NCBI GenBank assembly: GCA_964410625.1
Contig: CAYPHY010000021.1
Coordinates: forward strand, 1-64,000
Length of the DNA: 64,000 nt
Direction of reading: 5' to 3'
Source: CAYPHY01 sp964410625
Lineage (GTDB): Bacteria > Chloroflexota > Anaerolineae > Promineifilales > Promineifilaceae
Position 1 is the stretch's first letter, and the number at the start of each line of letters is the position of its first letter. Of the stretch, positions 8,037 through 15,965 are shown piece by piece. The notes under the pieces are model-generated. The model did no database searches. It was not told the DNA's origin and saw nothing but the letters and a program-made list of their open reading frames with translations. The position numbers were made by a program, and so were the translations under genes.

Positions 8037-8794
8037 GGATTTGACTGATAAAAACGTGTCCCTCCATCCCGCTCCAGTCCGTCTAAGTTGATAATCCGCG
8101 TTTGGGCGACGCCTTGCTCGACGGCCGCCAACGCCATCCGTACTTTGGGGATCATCCCGCCGTTAATCACGCCGGTGGCGATCAGCTCGTTGGTTTCCGT
8201 GCCGGTCAATGTGGGAATGAGTTCCCCATCTTGCAGCACGCCGGGGACGTTGGAGACGAAATCGAGGGACTCGGCCGCCAACGCCAGCGCAATCGCCCCC
8301 GCTGCTTCATCGGCGTTGACATTGTAGGTGAGATGGTCCAATCCGAGCGAAATGGGGGAAACAACGACGGTAAGCCCCTGCTCCGCCAATTGGCGCAATA
8401 AATCGCCGCGCACCTGGACAATTTCACCAACCAGCCCCAGGTCGGCCGTTGGATGTTGCTTGCGGCGGCAGCGCAATAAGCCACCATCCACCCCACTGAG
8501 GCCGATGGCGTCTACCCCGGCGGCCAGCAGTGCGCGGACGATCTGCTTATTGGTCGTCCCCGACAGCACCATCTGCGCCACCGCGAGCGAAGCGGCATCG
8601 GTGACGCGCAGCCCATCCACCTTTCGCGGCTCAATACCCAGTTGTGATTGCATCTCGGCAATCGCCCGGCCGCCACCATGGACAAGGACAACGGCCGTAT
8701 GTCGTTCCTTCACCCACTCCGCAACGACGGCCGCCAGCCGTTCCACAAAGCCCGGCTCATCCAACTCATTGCCACCAATCTTCACGACACGCAT
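8024..8794 (-). CDS. argB: Acetylglutamate kinase
   Basis: 256 residues from the ATG at 8794 (MRVVKIGGNE); the frame is open to 8881 only because it runs through the palindromic repeat upstream. It belongs to the amino-acid kinase family and phosphorylates N-acetylglutamate. Motifs: VVKIGGNE and LVHGGGRAI for ATP phosphates, KVDGLRVTDA and TYNVNADEAAGAIA for substrate, and NGGMIPKV for ATP. The VDGLRVTDA and GGMIPKV forms fit ArgB better than the LysW-dependent LysZ. It sits between argC (102-base gap holding a hairpin) and argD. Confidence 0.92.
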   Translation of the reverse strand: MRVVKIGGNELDEPGFVERLAAVVAEWVKERHTAVVLVHGGGRAIAEMQSQLGIEPRKVDGLRVTDAASLAVAQMVLSGTTNKQIVRALLAAGVDAIGLSGVDGGLLRCRRKQHPTADLGLVGEIVQVRGDLLRQLAEQGLTVVVSPISLGLDHLTYNVNADEAAGAIALALAAESLDFVSNVPGVLQDGELIPTLTGTETNELIATGVINGGMIPKVRMALAAVEQGVAQTRIINLDGLERDGGTRFYQSNPSRQ

Positions 8795-8808
8795 AATTCT
8801 ACCCACCC

Positions 8809-8902
8809 GTAGCGACAATCCTCTCGTAGCGACAATCCCCCTGTAGCGACAATCCTCCGGATTGTCGTATAACTCGGACAATCCGGAGGATTGTCGCTAC
8901 AG
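8809..8902. repeat. Hairpin element with three GTAGCGACAATCC copies and an inverted copy
   Basis: GTAGCGACAATCC occurs three times at 17-bp spacing from 8809, followed by the inverse GGATTGTCGCTAC ending at 8902. The inner part TCCTCCGGATTGTC is itself palindromic. It fills the argC-argB gap and the inverse copy overlaps the end of argC, so its arms can pair in the arg mRNA. Confidence 0.75.
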
Positions 8903-9904
8903 GAGTCCGGCCGTTTCCTCCAGGCCGAGCAAGACATTCATGTTCTGCACCGCCTGTCCTGCCGCACCTTTGACCAGGTTATCAATTGCTGAGGTCAAGA
9001 TTAATGTATTACCCACCAACGTCAGCCCGATCACACAACGGTTGGTGTGGTTGACGTGTGCCAATGAAGGAAGTGTACCGGACGGCAAGAGCTGGATGAA
9101 TGGTTCATCTTGATAGGTCTGCTCGTAGAGATCGCGCAGGGTGGCCTCGGCCGTCTCTTCCGCCAGCGAGACATAGATGGTCGAAAGAATCCCGCGTGGC
9201 ACAGGCAGCAAATGGGGAGAGAAGAGCAGCGTTGGCGGCGCGGGATGCCAATCAGCGAGGCCTTGCTCAATTTCCGGCAGGTGGCGGTGGGCGCGGCCGA
9301 TCTTATAGGGTGAAAAATTGTTTGCCACCTCCACAAAGTGTAAGTCCTGGCGTGGGTTGCGTCCCGCCCCCGATACCCCCGACTTGGAATCCGCGATAAT
9401 CGGCCCGGTGATGGCGATGCCGGAAGCCAGCAACGGTTGAAGGGGGAGCAAGATGCTCGTCGGGTAACAACCAGGGTTGGCAACGAGGCGCGAACCGGGT
9501 AAGGCAGCACGGGCAAACTCGGTCAGACCATAGACCGCCTCATTGAGCAAGTGCGGCGCGGGATGGGCGCGGCCGTACCATTGAGCATAGGTCTGTGGAT
9601 CCCGCAAACGAAAGTCGGCGCTGAGATCGATCACACAGTTGCCAGCTTCGAGGGCGACCACGGCCGCTTCGGCCGCGGCGGCATGGGGCAGGCATAGAAA
9701 AACTACCTCTGTCTGGTCGAGCGGGGCGTCCGCCGGAGCGACCAGAGTCACATCAGGGCCAGCGGGAAAGACCTCGCGCAGCGAACGGCCTGCCTGGGAC
9801 TGCGAAGTGGCAAAGGATAGCTCGACCTGGGGATGGCGGCCGAGAAGCTGCATCAACTCCTGGCCGGTATAACCCGTTGCACCAAAAACACCTACTTTGA
9901 TCAT
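8897..9904 (-). CDS. argC: N-acetyl-gamma-glutamyl-phosphate reductase
   Basis: 335 residues from the ATG at 9904, preceded by GAGGAGT. The enzyme reduces N-acetylglutamyl phosphate with NADPH. The Rossmann start is VGVFGATGYTGQEL; VIDLSADFRL and WYGRAHPAP follow. The catalytic Cys is in ANPGCYPTS and the catalytic His in KIGRAHRHLPEIEQ; DSKSGVSGAGR is also standard for ArgC. The first enzyme gene of argC-argB-argD, it lies about 130 bases downstream of the attenuator terminator. The 3' end runs into the palindromic element that fills the gap before argB. Confidence 0.94.
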   Translation of the reverse strand: MIKVGVFGATGYTGQELMQLLGRHPQVELSFATSQSQAGRSLREVFPAGPDVTLVAPADAPLDQTEVVFLCLPHAAAAEAAVVALEAGNCVIDLSADFRLRDPQTYAQWYGRAHPAPHLLNEAVYGLTEFARAALPGSRLVANPGCYPTSILLPLQPLLASGIAITGPIIADSKSGVSGAGRNPRQDLHFVEVANNFSPYKIGRAHRHLPEIEQGLADWHPAPPTLLFSPHLLPVPRGILSTIYVSLAEETAEATLRDLYEQTYQDEPFIQLLPSGTLPSLAHVNHTNRCVIGLTLVGNTLILTSAIDNLVKGAAGQAVQNMNVLLGLEETAGLL

Positions 9905-10037
9905 CTTACTCCTCAGAGAAAAGCTCACGCAAAGGCGCAAAGAACGCCAACTTTTTCTCCACAAGCCTTTGCATCAGATTTTTATTTATGGTCGTGTGCC
10001 AGCACCCAAGTAGGCTCTCTATCATTGGCACAAAAAA

Positions 10038-10066
10038 ACCGCCAGGCTCGGTTGTGGCCTGGCGGT
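10038..10066 (-). terminator. Intrinsic terminator in the argC leader (attenuator)
   Basis: On the minus strand ACCGCCAGGC, a 9-base loop and GCCTGGCGGT form a perfect 10-bp stem followed at once by seven T residues. It lies between a strong minus-strand promoter at 10181-10208 and argC, so transcripts must read through it to express the arg genes. Its 5' arm can pair instead with GGCCTGG at 10110-10116, which gives a competing antiterminator. Confidence 0.85.
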
Positions 10067-10102
10067 TGATGTGCTGTTCTAAGCTATTGGATGCAAACAA
10101 CC

Positions 10103-10171
10103 TCAAATTCCAGGCCATTTTGCCTGGCGACGGCGGCTGCGAGGTAAATTATGAAGGCGAATCGCAAGCAT
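10103..10171 (-). CDS. Arginine-rich leader peptide of the arg attenuator
   Basis: ATG at 10171, TGA at 10103-10105, 22 codons: MLAIRLHNLPRSRRRQAKWPGI (shown split: MLAIRLHNLP, RSRRRQAKWPGI). Five of 22 residues are arginine, four of them within five codons (CGC AGC CGC CGT CGC). These codons lie just before and into the 5' arm of the first leader hairpin, and the stop lies past the second arm, the arrangement expected for ribosome-mediated attenuation. The ATG is about 3-5 bases from the predicted transcription start, so translation would be leaderless or nearly so. The peptide itself would have no function beyond its translation. The reading is direct from sequence; the regulatory role is inferred. 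Confidence 0.7.
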   Translation of the reverse strand: MLAIRLHNLPRSRRRQAKWPGI

Positions 10172-10180
10172 TATGTGCGA

Positions 10181-10208
10181 ATAGTATCAAAAGGAAGTCG
10201 GTTGTCAA
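10181..10208 (-). promoter_or_regulatory. Sigma-70-like promoter for the arg leader
   Basis: On the minus strand the -35 TTGACA (10203-10208) is 16 bases from the -10 TACTAT (10181-10186). The predicted start is near 10174, a few bases before the leader-peptide ATG. It lies directly after the terminator of the preceding operon. Confidence 0.7.
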
Positions 10209-10216
10209 TAATAAAA

Positions 10217-10246
10217 AAAGGGCAACCTTTGTACGGGTTGCCCTTT
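10217..10246 (-). terminator. Intrinsic terminator of the 12352-10307 operon
   Basis: AAAGGGCAACC and GGTTGCCCTTT form an 11-bp stem with an 8-base loop. On the minus strand it is followed by a T-run, and it lies about 60 bases after the stop of the gene at 10307-11314. It isolates that operon from the arg promoter. Confidence 0.85.
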
Positions 10247-10306
10247 TCTATATGTGCCATTCAACTACCGGATAGCCATGGCTAAACCATCCGCAGTTAA
10301 ATAGCC

Positions 10307-11314
10307 CTAGGAGGAAGACCAGGACTCGGTTGTGGTGGTGGTAGTCGTCGAGTCCCCGTCAGCAGACTGCCACTCTTTTTCCGCCGTGCGCTTGGCTGTA
10401 TCAACGGCCGCGTGCTGTGCTTCCTGAGCGACATGCTTCACCCGCTCAGTCGCATCTTGGGCCACACTCCGCGCCTCATCCATCATCCGGTCGCGCGTCT
10501 CGCCCAATAGTTGATTCTCAATGGGCGTGCTGGGCAATACCATACCGACCAACGCGCCAGCGGCCAGGGCAGCTACGGCCACAGCCATTGGATTCTCCTC
10601 TAAGGTGTCAGAGAAGGTACGCTTGGCACGGTACACGCCCATCCGCGTTTGGAAGCGCATCTCTTCGGCGCGAGCGCGGGCTTCTTGGGTCAGATGATCA
10701 GCGCGGTTGCCAAGATGATCGGCCGTTCCGCGCACTTGTTCGCGGGCGTCGTGGGCCAGCGAGCTAACTCGCTGGCGAGCCTGGTCGGTCATTTCACCGA
10801 CGCGCTCTTGCACATCCTCGACCGCTTCGCCAACCCGCGCTTGCATCGTCTCATCCTCGCCGTACTGGCCGTATTGCTCCGCTTCACGCGGATAGTGGGC
10901 ATAGTAGGGGCGATAATCGCTGCCACCGTTAAAGTGGCGGCCGTTTCGCTCCTGATAGTAGGCGGGATAGTTGTCGTCCTCTTTATTGGACATCATCAGC
11001 CAGCCCAGGCCAATTCCCACCAACGCGGCCGGTACCGGGTTTTCACGAATCGTATGTACCAGACCAGAACGCCAGTTTCTTGCTTTTTGTTCAACACTCA
11101 TTTTCATTTCCTCTACTTTTTCCAGAGTGGCCTCTCGAATGGCCTCTTGGGCCTGATGCTTCAGTTGTTCGGGGGCCAACCTCGCTTGTATTTGATCAAT
11201 GGTCTCGCCCATTTGCGCCCGTGTGCGGGCAATTTGAGAGCGGATCACATCTGGGTCGTTTGCATCCTCTTCATAAAGGGGATAGGGGCTTACTGCATTT
11301 GACGTGTTAGCCAT
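10307..11314 (-). CDS. DUF3618-type membrane-associated protein with helical repeats
   Basis: 335 residues from an ATG with a strong AAGGAGG site. Residues 24-50 match DUF3618 (IRSQIARTRAQMGETIDQI then LAPEQL), known in proteins next to holin-like genes. A short hydrophobic segment follows near 93-107 (NPVPAALVGIGLGWLMM). A long amphipathic Ala/Arg/Glu/Gln helical region runs from 155 to 225, then a second hydrophobic segment with NPMAVAVAALAAGALVGM near 240-260. The tail is Ser/Thr-rich. This two-hydrophobic-patch, LEA/ElaB-like build suggests a stress-related envelope protein; the role is not established. The ORF overlaps the upstream gene by 25 bases. Confidence 0.7.
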   Translation of the reverse strand: MANTSNAVSPYPLYEEDANDPDVIRSQIARTRAQMGETIDQIQARLAPEQLKHQAQEAIREATLEKVEEMKMSVEQKARNWRSGLVHTIRENPVPAALVGIGLGWLMMSNKEDDNYPAYYQERNGRHFNGGSDYRPYYAHYPREAEQYGQYGEDETMQARVGEAVEDVQERVGEMTDQARQRVSSLAHDAREQVRGTADHLGNRADHLTQEARARAEEMRFQTRMGVYRAKRTFSDTLEENPMAVAVAALAAGALVGMVLPSTPIENQLLGETRDRMMDEARSVAQDATERVKHVAQEAQHAAVDTAKRTAEKEWQSADGDSTTTTTTTESWSSS

Positions 11315-11739
11315 TCTTTATCCTCCTTCAGGCTGGCGACGGTGCGGCGTGGCGTCGGATCAATCGCTTGCAGCCCATTCAGACCGCTGATGATCAGAGC
11401 AGCCGCAATAGCAACCAAAACAGCGCCAACCAGGAAAGCAGCCAACCAGGGAGCCATCCAGGTAGACAGCCCCATAATCAGGGCGGCCACAAGTGCCATT
11501 GCCCCGATATAGCCAATCAGACCACCGCCAGTAATAAACGCCAGGTTTCGACTGGCTTTGCTGATCTTCTGGGTAACTTCCGCCTTGGCGAGTTCCACTT
11601 CTTGCCGGACGAGCGTGCTTGTCCCTTGTGAAAGTTCGCTGAAAAGATCGCCAAGCGAAGGCTCAGCCTGGAAGCGGCCGTTGCGGCTACCCATTGAATC
11701 GGCCCTCGTCGCGTTAGCTCTCGCTGTATCCGGTATCAT
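11290..11739 (-). CDS. Putative phage-holin-like superfamily membrane protein (holin-X type)
   Basis: 149 residues. An N-terminal amphipathic region (LGDLFSELSQGTSTLVRQEVEL then AKAEVTQKI) is followed by two strong membrane helices at about 67-90 and 97-117, and a short charged tail. That is the pattern of the actinobacterial holin-X family, housekeeping membrane proteins despite the name. It overlaps the upstream gene by 26 bases and the downstream DUF3618 gene by 25, so translation is probably coupled and the three products made together. There are no lysis genes nearby, so a phage origin is not supported. Confidence 0.75.
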   Translation of the reverse strand: MIPDTARANATRADSMGSRNGRFQAEPSLGDLFSELSQGTSTLVRQEVELAKAEVTQKISKASRNLAFITGGGLIGYIGAMALVAALIMGLSTWMAPWLAAFLVGAVLVAIAAALIISGLNGLQAIDPTPRRTVASLKEDKEWLTRQMQ

Positions 11740-12352
11740 AGTTACTCCTTATGCTCCCCGTTGTGGTCGTCGTAGACGAAGTCCTCGTGGGCGAGGCCGT
11801 TGTAGACGGGGTGGTCGAATAACGGGTAGACGAGGCATAGGGGGTGGATACCTCGTAGTCGTCATAGCGGCCGTATTGATCGTAATTCGATATTGGATAA
11901 CGGGAGCCGTTTTGTTGCCGTGAACTCTTCAAGAAACGGGCTGCCAGGAGGCCCAAGGTGAACGCGCCACCCAAGAACAGCTCCGGCTGACGACGGGCAA
12001 ACGCTTCCGCTTCGTGTACGATGTCCTCGATGTTATGGGTCTCAAGATAGTCGGCGAAGTTTTCCACCTGGGCGGCCGCCTGATCGCTATAGCGAGCTAT
12101 CCAGTCCGCATCATTATCTTGCAACTGTGTTCCTGTTTGGCGTAGCGCCTCGGCCACCGTGCCCAGACGAGAGGCGGCCATATCTTTACGCTCGGCGATA
12201 GCCGTTTTGGCCTGCTCTTGGGCCTGGTGGGCGACACTTCTTGCTTGATCCTGCACCTGTCCTACCACTTCCTTCGCTTCCTCTTGTGCCTTTTGGGTGA
12301 CAGGTTTGTCCTGTCCTGTACGAGAGGATTGATTGTTCCATTCGCTTGTCAT
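11714..12352 (-). CDS. Helical ElaB/YqjD-like membrane-anchored protein
   Basis: 212 residues from an ATG with a GGAG site. Residues 15-75 are a charged, Gln/Ala/Glu-rich amphipathic helix with 11-residue-like periodicity (KAQEEAKEVVGQVQDQARS, VAHQAQEQAKTAIAERKDM), then one short hydrophobic segment near 124-138 (QPELFLGGAFTLGLLAARFL). The tail from 160 is Tyr/Ser/Thr-rich and of low complexity. This resembles ribosome- or membrane-associated stress proteins of the ElaB/YqjD kind, by build rather than clear homology. First gene of the overlapping three-gene operon ending at the terminator 10217-10246. Confidence 0.6.
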   Translation of the reverse strand: MTSEWNNQSSRTGQDKPVTQKAQEEAKEVVGQVQDQARSVAHQAQEQAKTAIAERKDMAASRLGTVAEALRQTGTQLQDNDADWIARYSDQAAAQVENFADYLETHNIEDIVHEAEAFARRQPELFLGGAFTLGLLAARFLKSSRQQNGSRYPISNYDQYGRYDDYEVSTPYASSTRYSTTPSTTASPTRTSSTTTTTGSIRSNYDTGYSES

Positions 12353-12749
12353 AGGGATACTCCTTTTTCTTAGATACTCTACTTAGACTAATAAAAATAT
12401 GGATAATACGGTTGCTTCGTTGGTTAAGGGTCAAAATTGCATGGCTGGTAGAAAGGGTAAACAGTATGCAATTCTCGACTCTACGTGTGAATGATAGAGT
12501 AAGCATACGCTTTCCCGGTGGCCGACGGTATATATCAGGCTATAGAGAACAGTTATAGAAAAAGATATAACGGGGAAGGGAGGGATAAACCAGAGGAGCG
12601 TAGTTACTGGTACTTACCTGAATCATATTTAACGTAGAGGCGCAGAGGGGCAGAGCCGCAGAGATAGTTAGCTCGGCAAGCCTCTGCGTCTCCGTTTCTC
12701 TGCGCCTCTGCGTTAGAAGAAATGGGCTGATCGAATTCTCGAACAGATT
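12353..12749. other. 397-base gap with one inverted 8-bp array
   Basis: The gap separates der from the membrane-stress operon, both on the minus strand. From 12635 to 12720 it holds an inverted octamer array: units GCAGAGGC, GCAGAGGG, GCAGAGCC on the left and CCTCTGCG, TCTCTGCG, CCTCTGCG on the right. The AT-rich part at 12360-12470 probably contains the promoter for the operon, but I could not pick a convincing -35/-10 pair. No further gene is seen. Confidence 0.6.
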
Positions 12750-14129
12750 TTACAGCTTGCTGATCTCTTCCTTGTCGCGGCCACGGAAGATCAGGCGGAT
12801 CGGCGTGCCATCGAAGGGGAACTGTTCGCGCAGGCGGTTTTCCAAATAGCGTTGGTAGCCGAAGTGAATCCACTCCGGGCGGTTGACGAAAAAGACGATG
12901 GTTGGCGGGGCGACGGCCACCTGGGAGGCGTAGTAGAATTTGAGCCGCACACCAGCTTGTGAGGGTGGCGGATGGGCGATCACCGCGTCGCGGGTGAAGT
13001 TGTTCAATGCGCCGGTCGTCACGCGATGGTAACGCGCTTCATTGACCTCAACAATGGTGGGGAGGATTTTGCTGACGCGCTGGCCGCTCTCGGCCGAAAT
13101 GAAAATGATCGGCGCGTAGGGCAAAAAGTTGAGCGCCTCGCGCACTTCCGCTTCGTAAGCGGGCATGGTGTAAGCATCTTTGTCAACCAGGTCCCACTTG
13201 TTGATCAGGACAATGGCGGCGGCCGATGATTCGGCCACCATCCCCGCCACATGAGTATCCTGGGCGGTCACCCCTTCGCTGGCGTCCACCATCACCAGGG
13301 CGACATCGGCGCGTTTGAGCGCTTTGATCGCCCGCAGGACGCTAAACTTCTCCACGCCGGGATCGATCTTCCCCCGGCGGCGAATACCGGCGGTGTCAAT
13401 GAGCGTAAACTCCTGGCCGTACCAGCGCAGGCGGGTGTCGGTGGCGTCGCGGGTGGTCCCGGCAATGGGGCTGACGATGGCCCGCTCTTCGCCGACCAGC
13501 TTGTTGAGCAAGGTGGACTTGCCGACGTTGGGACGGCCGAGAATGGCGATTTTGACCGATTCATCCTCTGCTTCCTCCTCCACCTGTTCGCCATATTTGT
13601 CCATGATCGCGTCAACAATGGCATCAAGCAGGTCGCCCGTTCCCGCGCCGTGCAAGGCGGAGACGGCGATCACTTCGCCCAGCCCTAGTTCGTAAAACTC
13701 ATAGGCTGTATCCCATAATTTGGAAGATTCCAGTTTGTTGGCGGCGACGATGACCGGTTTGTTGGTCTGGCGCAGGATGGTGGCGACTTCCTGGTCGGCA
13801 GCCGTAATTCCAGCCTGCCCATCCACCACGTGCACAATCACATCGGCGTCGGTAATGGCGATTTGCGCTTGTTGGCGGATCAGCGGCAGGAAGCGTTCTG
13901 AATCCTCGGAGAGTGGCGCGGTGTGGCGGCCTTCAGTCACTTCAATGCCACCGGTGTCCACGACGGTGAAGTTCAGGCCACCCCATTCGGCATCGGCATA
14001 GAGCCGGTCGCGGGTCGTTCCGGCAACATCGGAGACGACCGCCAGACGACGGCCGACGATGCGATTAAAGAGGGTTGATTTGCCCACGTTCGGACGGCCG
14101 ACGAGGGCGACAAGGGCTTGGTAGCTCAT
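12750..14129 (-). CDS. der: Ribosome assembly GTPase Der (EngA)
   Basis: 459 residues, the usual length. It has two tandem GTPase domains: the first with GRPNVGKSTLFNRI, DTGG and NKLE; the second, from about residue 190, with GRPNVGKSTLLNKL, DTAGIRRRGK and NKWD. A C-terminal KH-like domain ends with YASQVAVAPPTIVFFVN and LIFRGRDKEE. Der acts in late 50S ribosomal subunit assembly. The gene lies after a 189-base repeat-filled gap downstream of cdaR on the same strand. Confidence 0.96.
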   Translation of the reverse strand: MSYQALVALVGRPNVGKSTLFNRIVGRRLAVVSDVAGTTRDRLYADAEWGGLNFTVVDTGGIEVTEGRHTAPLSEDSERFLPLIRQQAQIAITDADVIVHVVDGQAGITAADQEVATILRQTNKPVIVAANKLESSKLWDTAYEFYELGLGEVIAVSALHGAGTGDLLDAIVDAIMDKYGEQVEEEAEDESVKIAILGRPNVGKSTLLNKLVGEERAIVSPIAGTTRDATDTRLRWYGQEFTLIDTAGIRRRGKIDPGVEKFSVLRAIKALKRADVALVMVDASEGVTAQDTHVAGMVAESSAAAIVLINKWDLVDKDAYTMPAYEAEVREALNFLPYAPIIFISAESGQRVSKILPTIVEVNEARYHRVTTGALNNFTRDAVIAHPPPSQAGVRLKFYYASQVAVAPPTIVFFVNRPEWIHFGYQRYLENRLREQFPFDGTPIRLIFRGRDKEEISKL

Positions 14130-14141
14130 AATTTGTTAGGA

Positions 14142-14303
14142 GTGTATTGGTCTATCGGTCTATTGGTTACTGGTATATTGTAATCAACCAGGGGCGTAGA
14201 AGCGAATGGCAGATGCTGTAGCGCGATTTTCCTAAATCGCAGTCCTTGGTTGATGCGGATGGTGGGTGGAAGCGTAGGAGCGATTTGGGAAAATCGCTGT
14301 ACG
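14142..14303. repeat. 7/8-bp array plus a GCGATTTTCC hairpin element
   Basis: 14142-14180 has units GTATTG, GTCTATC, GGTCTATT, GGTTACT, GGTATATT. 14217-14303 is a separate inverted element, TGTAGCGCGATTTTCCTAAA answered by GCGATTTGGGAAAATCGC. A close copy of the latter sits at 49817-49893 beside unrelated genes, so it is a dispersed repeat. Confidence 0.7.
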
Positions 14304-14318
14304 AGTACGCTATGTGGT

Positions 14319-15965
14319 CTAGGGTAGAAGACCGAGGAAGCGCAGGATGGCCTGAAAGAAAGTGTCGCCTGCGGGGTTGTCCTGGTTGCTATTAACGGCC
14401 GCTGACCCAGTTTGCGGCGTAACGGTAGCGGTAGGCACATCAGAGTTGCCGGGCGTGACCGACACATGCAGCGTAGGGGTTATCCCCGGCGTGTCCGTCA
14501 CGTTTGGAGTTGGCGGCCCTTCCTCAGTTGGTGATGGTTGTGGGGTCGTCGTTGGTTCTGGCTCATCCGTCGGCGGCACTCTGGTCGGCGGCGGTTCGTC
14601 CGGTGGCGGTGGTGGTGGAACCGGCGTGAACGTTTCCGTTGGCGGCGGGAAGGTCGGTGTGGGGGAAGGCGTAAAGGTCGGCGGCCGTGTGTAAGTGGCT
14701 GTTGGTGTGGGGGTCACTCTGGCCGTGGCCGTTAAGTCCGGCGTCGGCTCCACCTCAATCGTCACCGCGATGACCAAGGGCTGCACGGAACGTAGCTCAA
14801 TATCCCGGTCCGGTATCTCCACCTCTGGTTCGACGGAGTAAATGCCGATGTCCAGCCCCGTTAGATCAAGCGTCACCCGCACATCTCGTTCGCGCAACGA
14901 ATCGAGGACAGGCAGCGGCCCAAACAACACCACTCTCACCTCATCCGGCACCAGGGTGGCTTGCAGCCCGGGTTCCAACCCGATTAGCTCCGGCACGCGA
15001 TTGAAGGTAGTGGTGGTTAGAATGGGTTCGATTTGGAAGTGCACGGTAACAGAGGCTTGTTCTGGGCTGACCGTGATGCCTGATGGTAGGTTGAGCACGG
15101 CCTGTTGCTCGAAGCTTTCAGTCAGGCCGGTGATGTCAATTTCCTCGGTGTTCACGCTGGACAGCAGATTAACCTGCGTCGGCCGCCCCTCCACCAGGAC
15201 GCTCGGTGGATCGGCCGTGACGCCGAGGAGGCGATACCCTTCGGCCGGTTCCCCGCTCCAAAGAACATTGACCACCTTTTCGCCAAAACCGGCCGACTCT
15301 TCAATGGGGATGGTCACTTCCACTGTCTGTGTGCTGAGTAGCAGGCCATTGGTGCTGGCCACCCGTCCTTGCACGTCATAGAAGATCGGCTGTTGGACAT
15401 CGGTAGTCGTCTCAACCGCGTTGTTCAGGAAGGTTGTCACCAGGGCGAAGTCCAGCGCGTTGACCCGTGTGGCTGGACCGGAGACGGTGATCTCCGGCGG
15501 TTCAATCAGGGCTTCCCCTTGGGTGTGGCCGCGTCCCGGCGTTCCGCGGATGTCCAATTCGACGGGGATATTTCGCGTTACCTCTTCCTCCAACAGTACT
15601 TCAATTTCGCTGGGAGTAACAAAGGAAATTTCAACGCCCGACTCGCTGGAGGTTACATCTACACGCGCCAGCGTTGCTTCGCCAAAAGGTATCTGGCTGA
15701 GATCGACGGTGGCGGTGAAATCGTCGGGGACGAGTTGTTGCAAGAGGGAGTCGGGGCCTTCGATGCGCACTTGCACGGAGTCTGTGGTGTTGCCGCGAAT
15801 GAGGGTGCTGTTGGTGGGCTGGCCGAGATAGGTGACAGGCACTTGCAGAAAGCGAGTGCGAATTGGGTCCTCGGTTTGGGCGGCGCTGGTCCAGATGATC
15901 AGCGCCAGAATCAAAGCCAGCAGGAGCGTGAAGATGTTGGTCAGGAGGGAACGTAAGAGGCTCAT
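14319..15965 (-). CDS. cdaR: CdaR/YbbR-domain regulator of diadenylate cyclase
   Basis: 548 residues. An N-terminal membrane anchor at 8-26 (NIFTLLLALILALIIWTSA) is followed by about four YbbR-like beta domains to residue 410, with repeated patterns such as FLQVPVTYLGQP, IEPPEITVSGPATRV, ADPPSVLVEGRPTQV and LVPDEVRVVLFGP. From about 415 to 515 the chain is a Thr/Pro-rich, wall-type linker, and the last residues (FFQAILRFLGLLP) are again hydrophobic. It overlaps cdaA by 4 bases (ATGA), the normal partner gene. In Firmicutes CdaR modulates CdaA. The long Thr/Pro tail is unusual for the family. Confidence 0.88.
   Translation of the reverse strand: MSLLRSLLTNIFTLLLALILALIIWTSAAQTEDPIRTRFLQVPVTYLGQPTNSTLIRGNTTDSVQVRIEGPDSLLQQLVPDDFTATVDLSQIPFGEATLARVDVTSSESGVEISFVTPSEIEVLLEEEVTRNIPVELDIRGTPGRGHTQGEALIEPPEITVSGPATRVNALDFALVTTFLNNAVETTTDVQQPIFYDVQGRVASTNGLLLSTQTVEVTIPIEESAGFGEKVVNVLWSGEPAEGYRLLGVTADPPSVLVEGRPTQVNLLSSVNTEEIDITGLTESFEQQAVLNLPSGITVSPEQASVTVHFQIEPILTTTTFNRVPELIGLEPGLQATLVPDEVRVVLFGPLPVLDSLRERDVRVTLDLTGLDIGIYSVEPEVEIPDRDIELRSVQPLVIAVTIEVEPTPDLTATARVTPTPTATYTRPPTFTPSPTPTFPPPTETFTPVPPPPPPDEPPPTRVPPTDEPEPTTTPQPSPTEEGPPTPNVTDTPGITPTLHVSVTPGNSDVPTATVTPQTGSAAVNSNQDNPAGDTFFQAILRFLGLLP

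Noticed and set aside
7985..8040. Extra codons at the end of argB as a functional tail
   Set aside because: They are encoded by repeat DNA and have no counterpart in ArgB proteins, so they are treated as a repeat effect.
10038..10174. T-box riboswitch ahead of argC
   Set aside because: The conserved T-box segment (AGGGTGGNACCGCG) is absent; the leader peptide and competing hairpins explain the layout better.
11290..11739. Prophage lysis gene
   Set aside because: The holin-like family is a housekeeping membrane family here; there are no endolysin, structural or integrase genes nearby.
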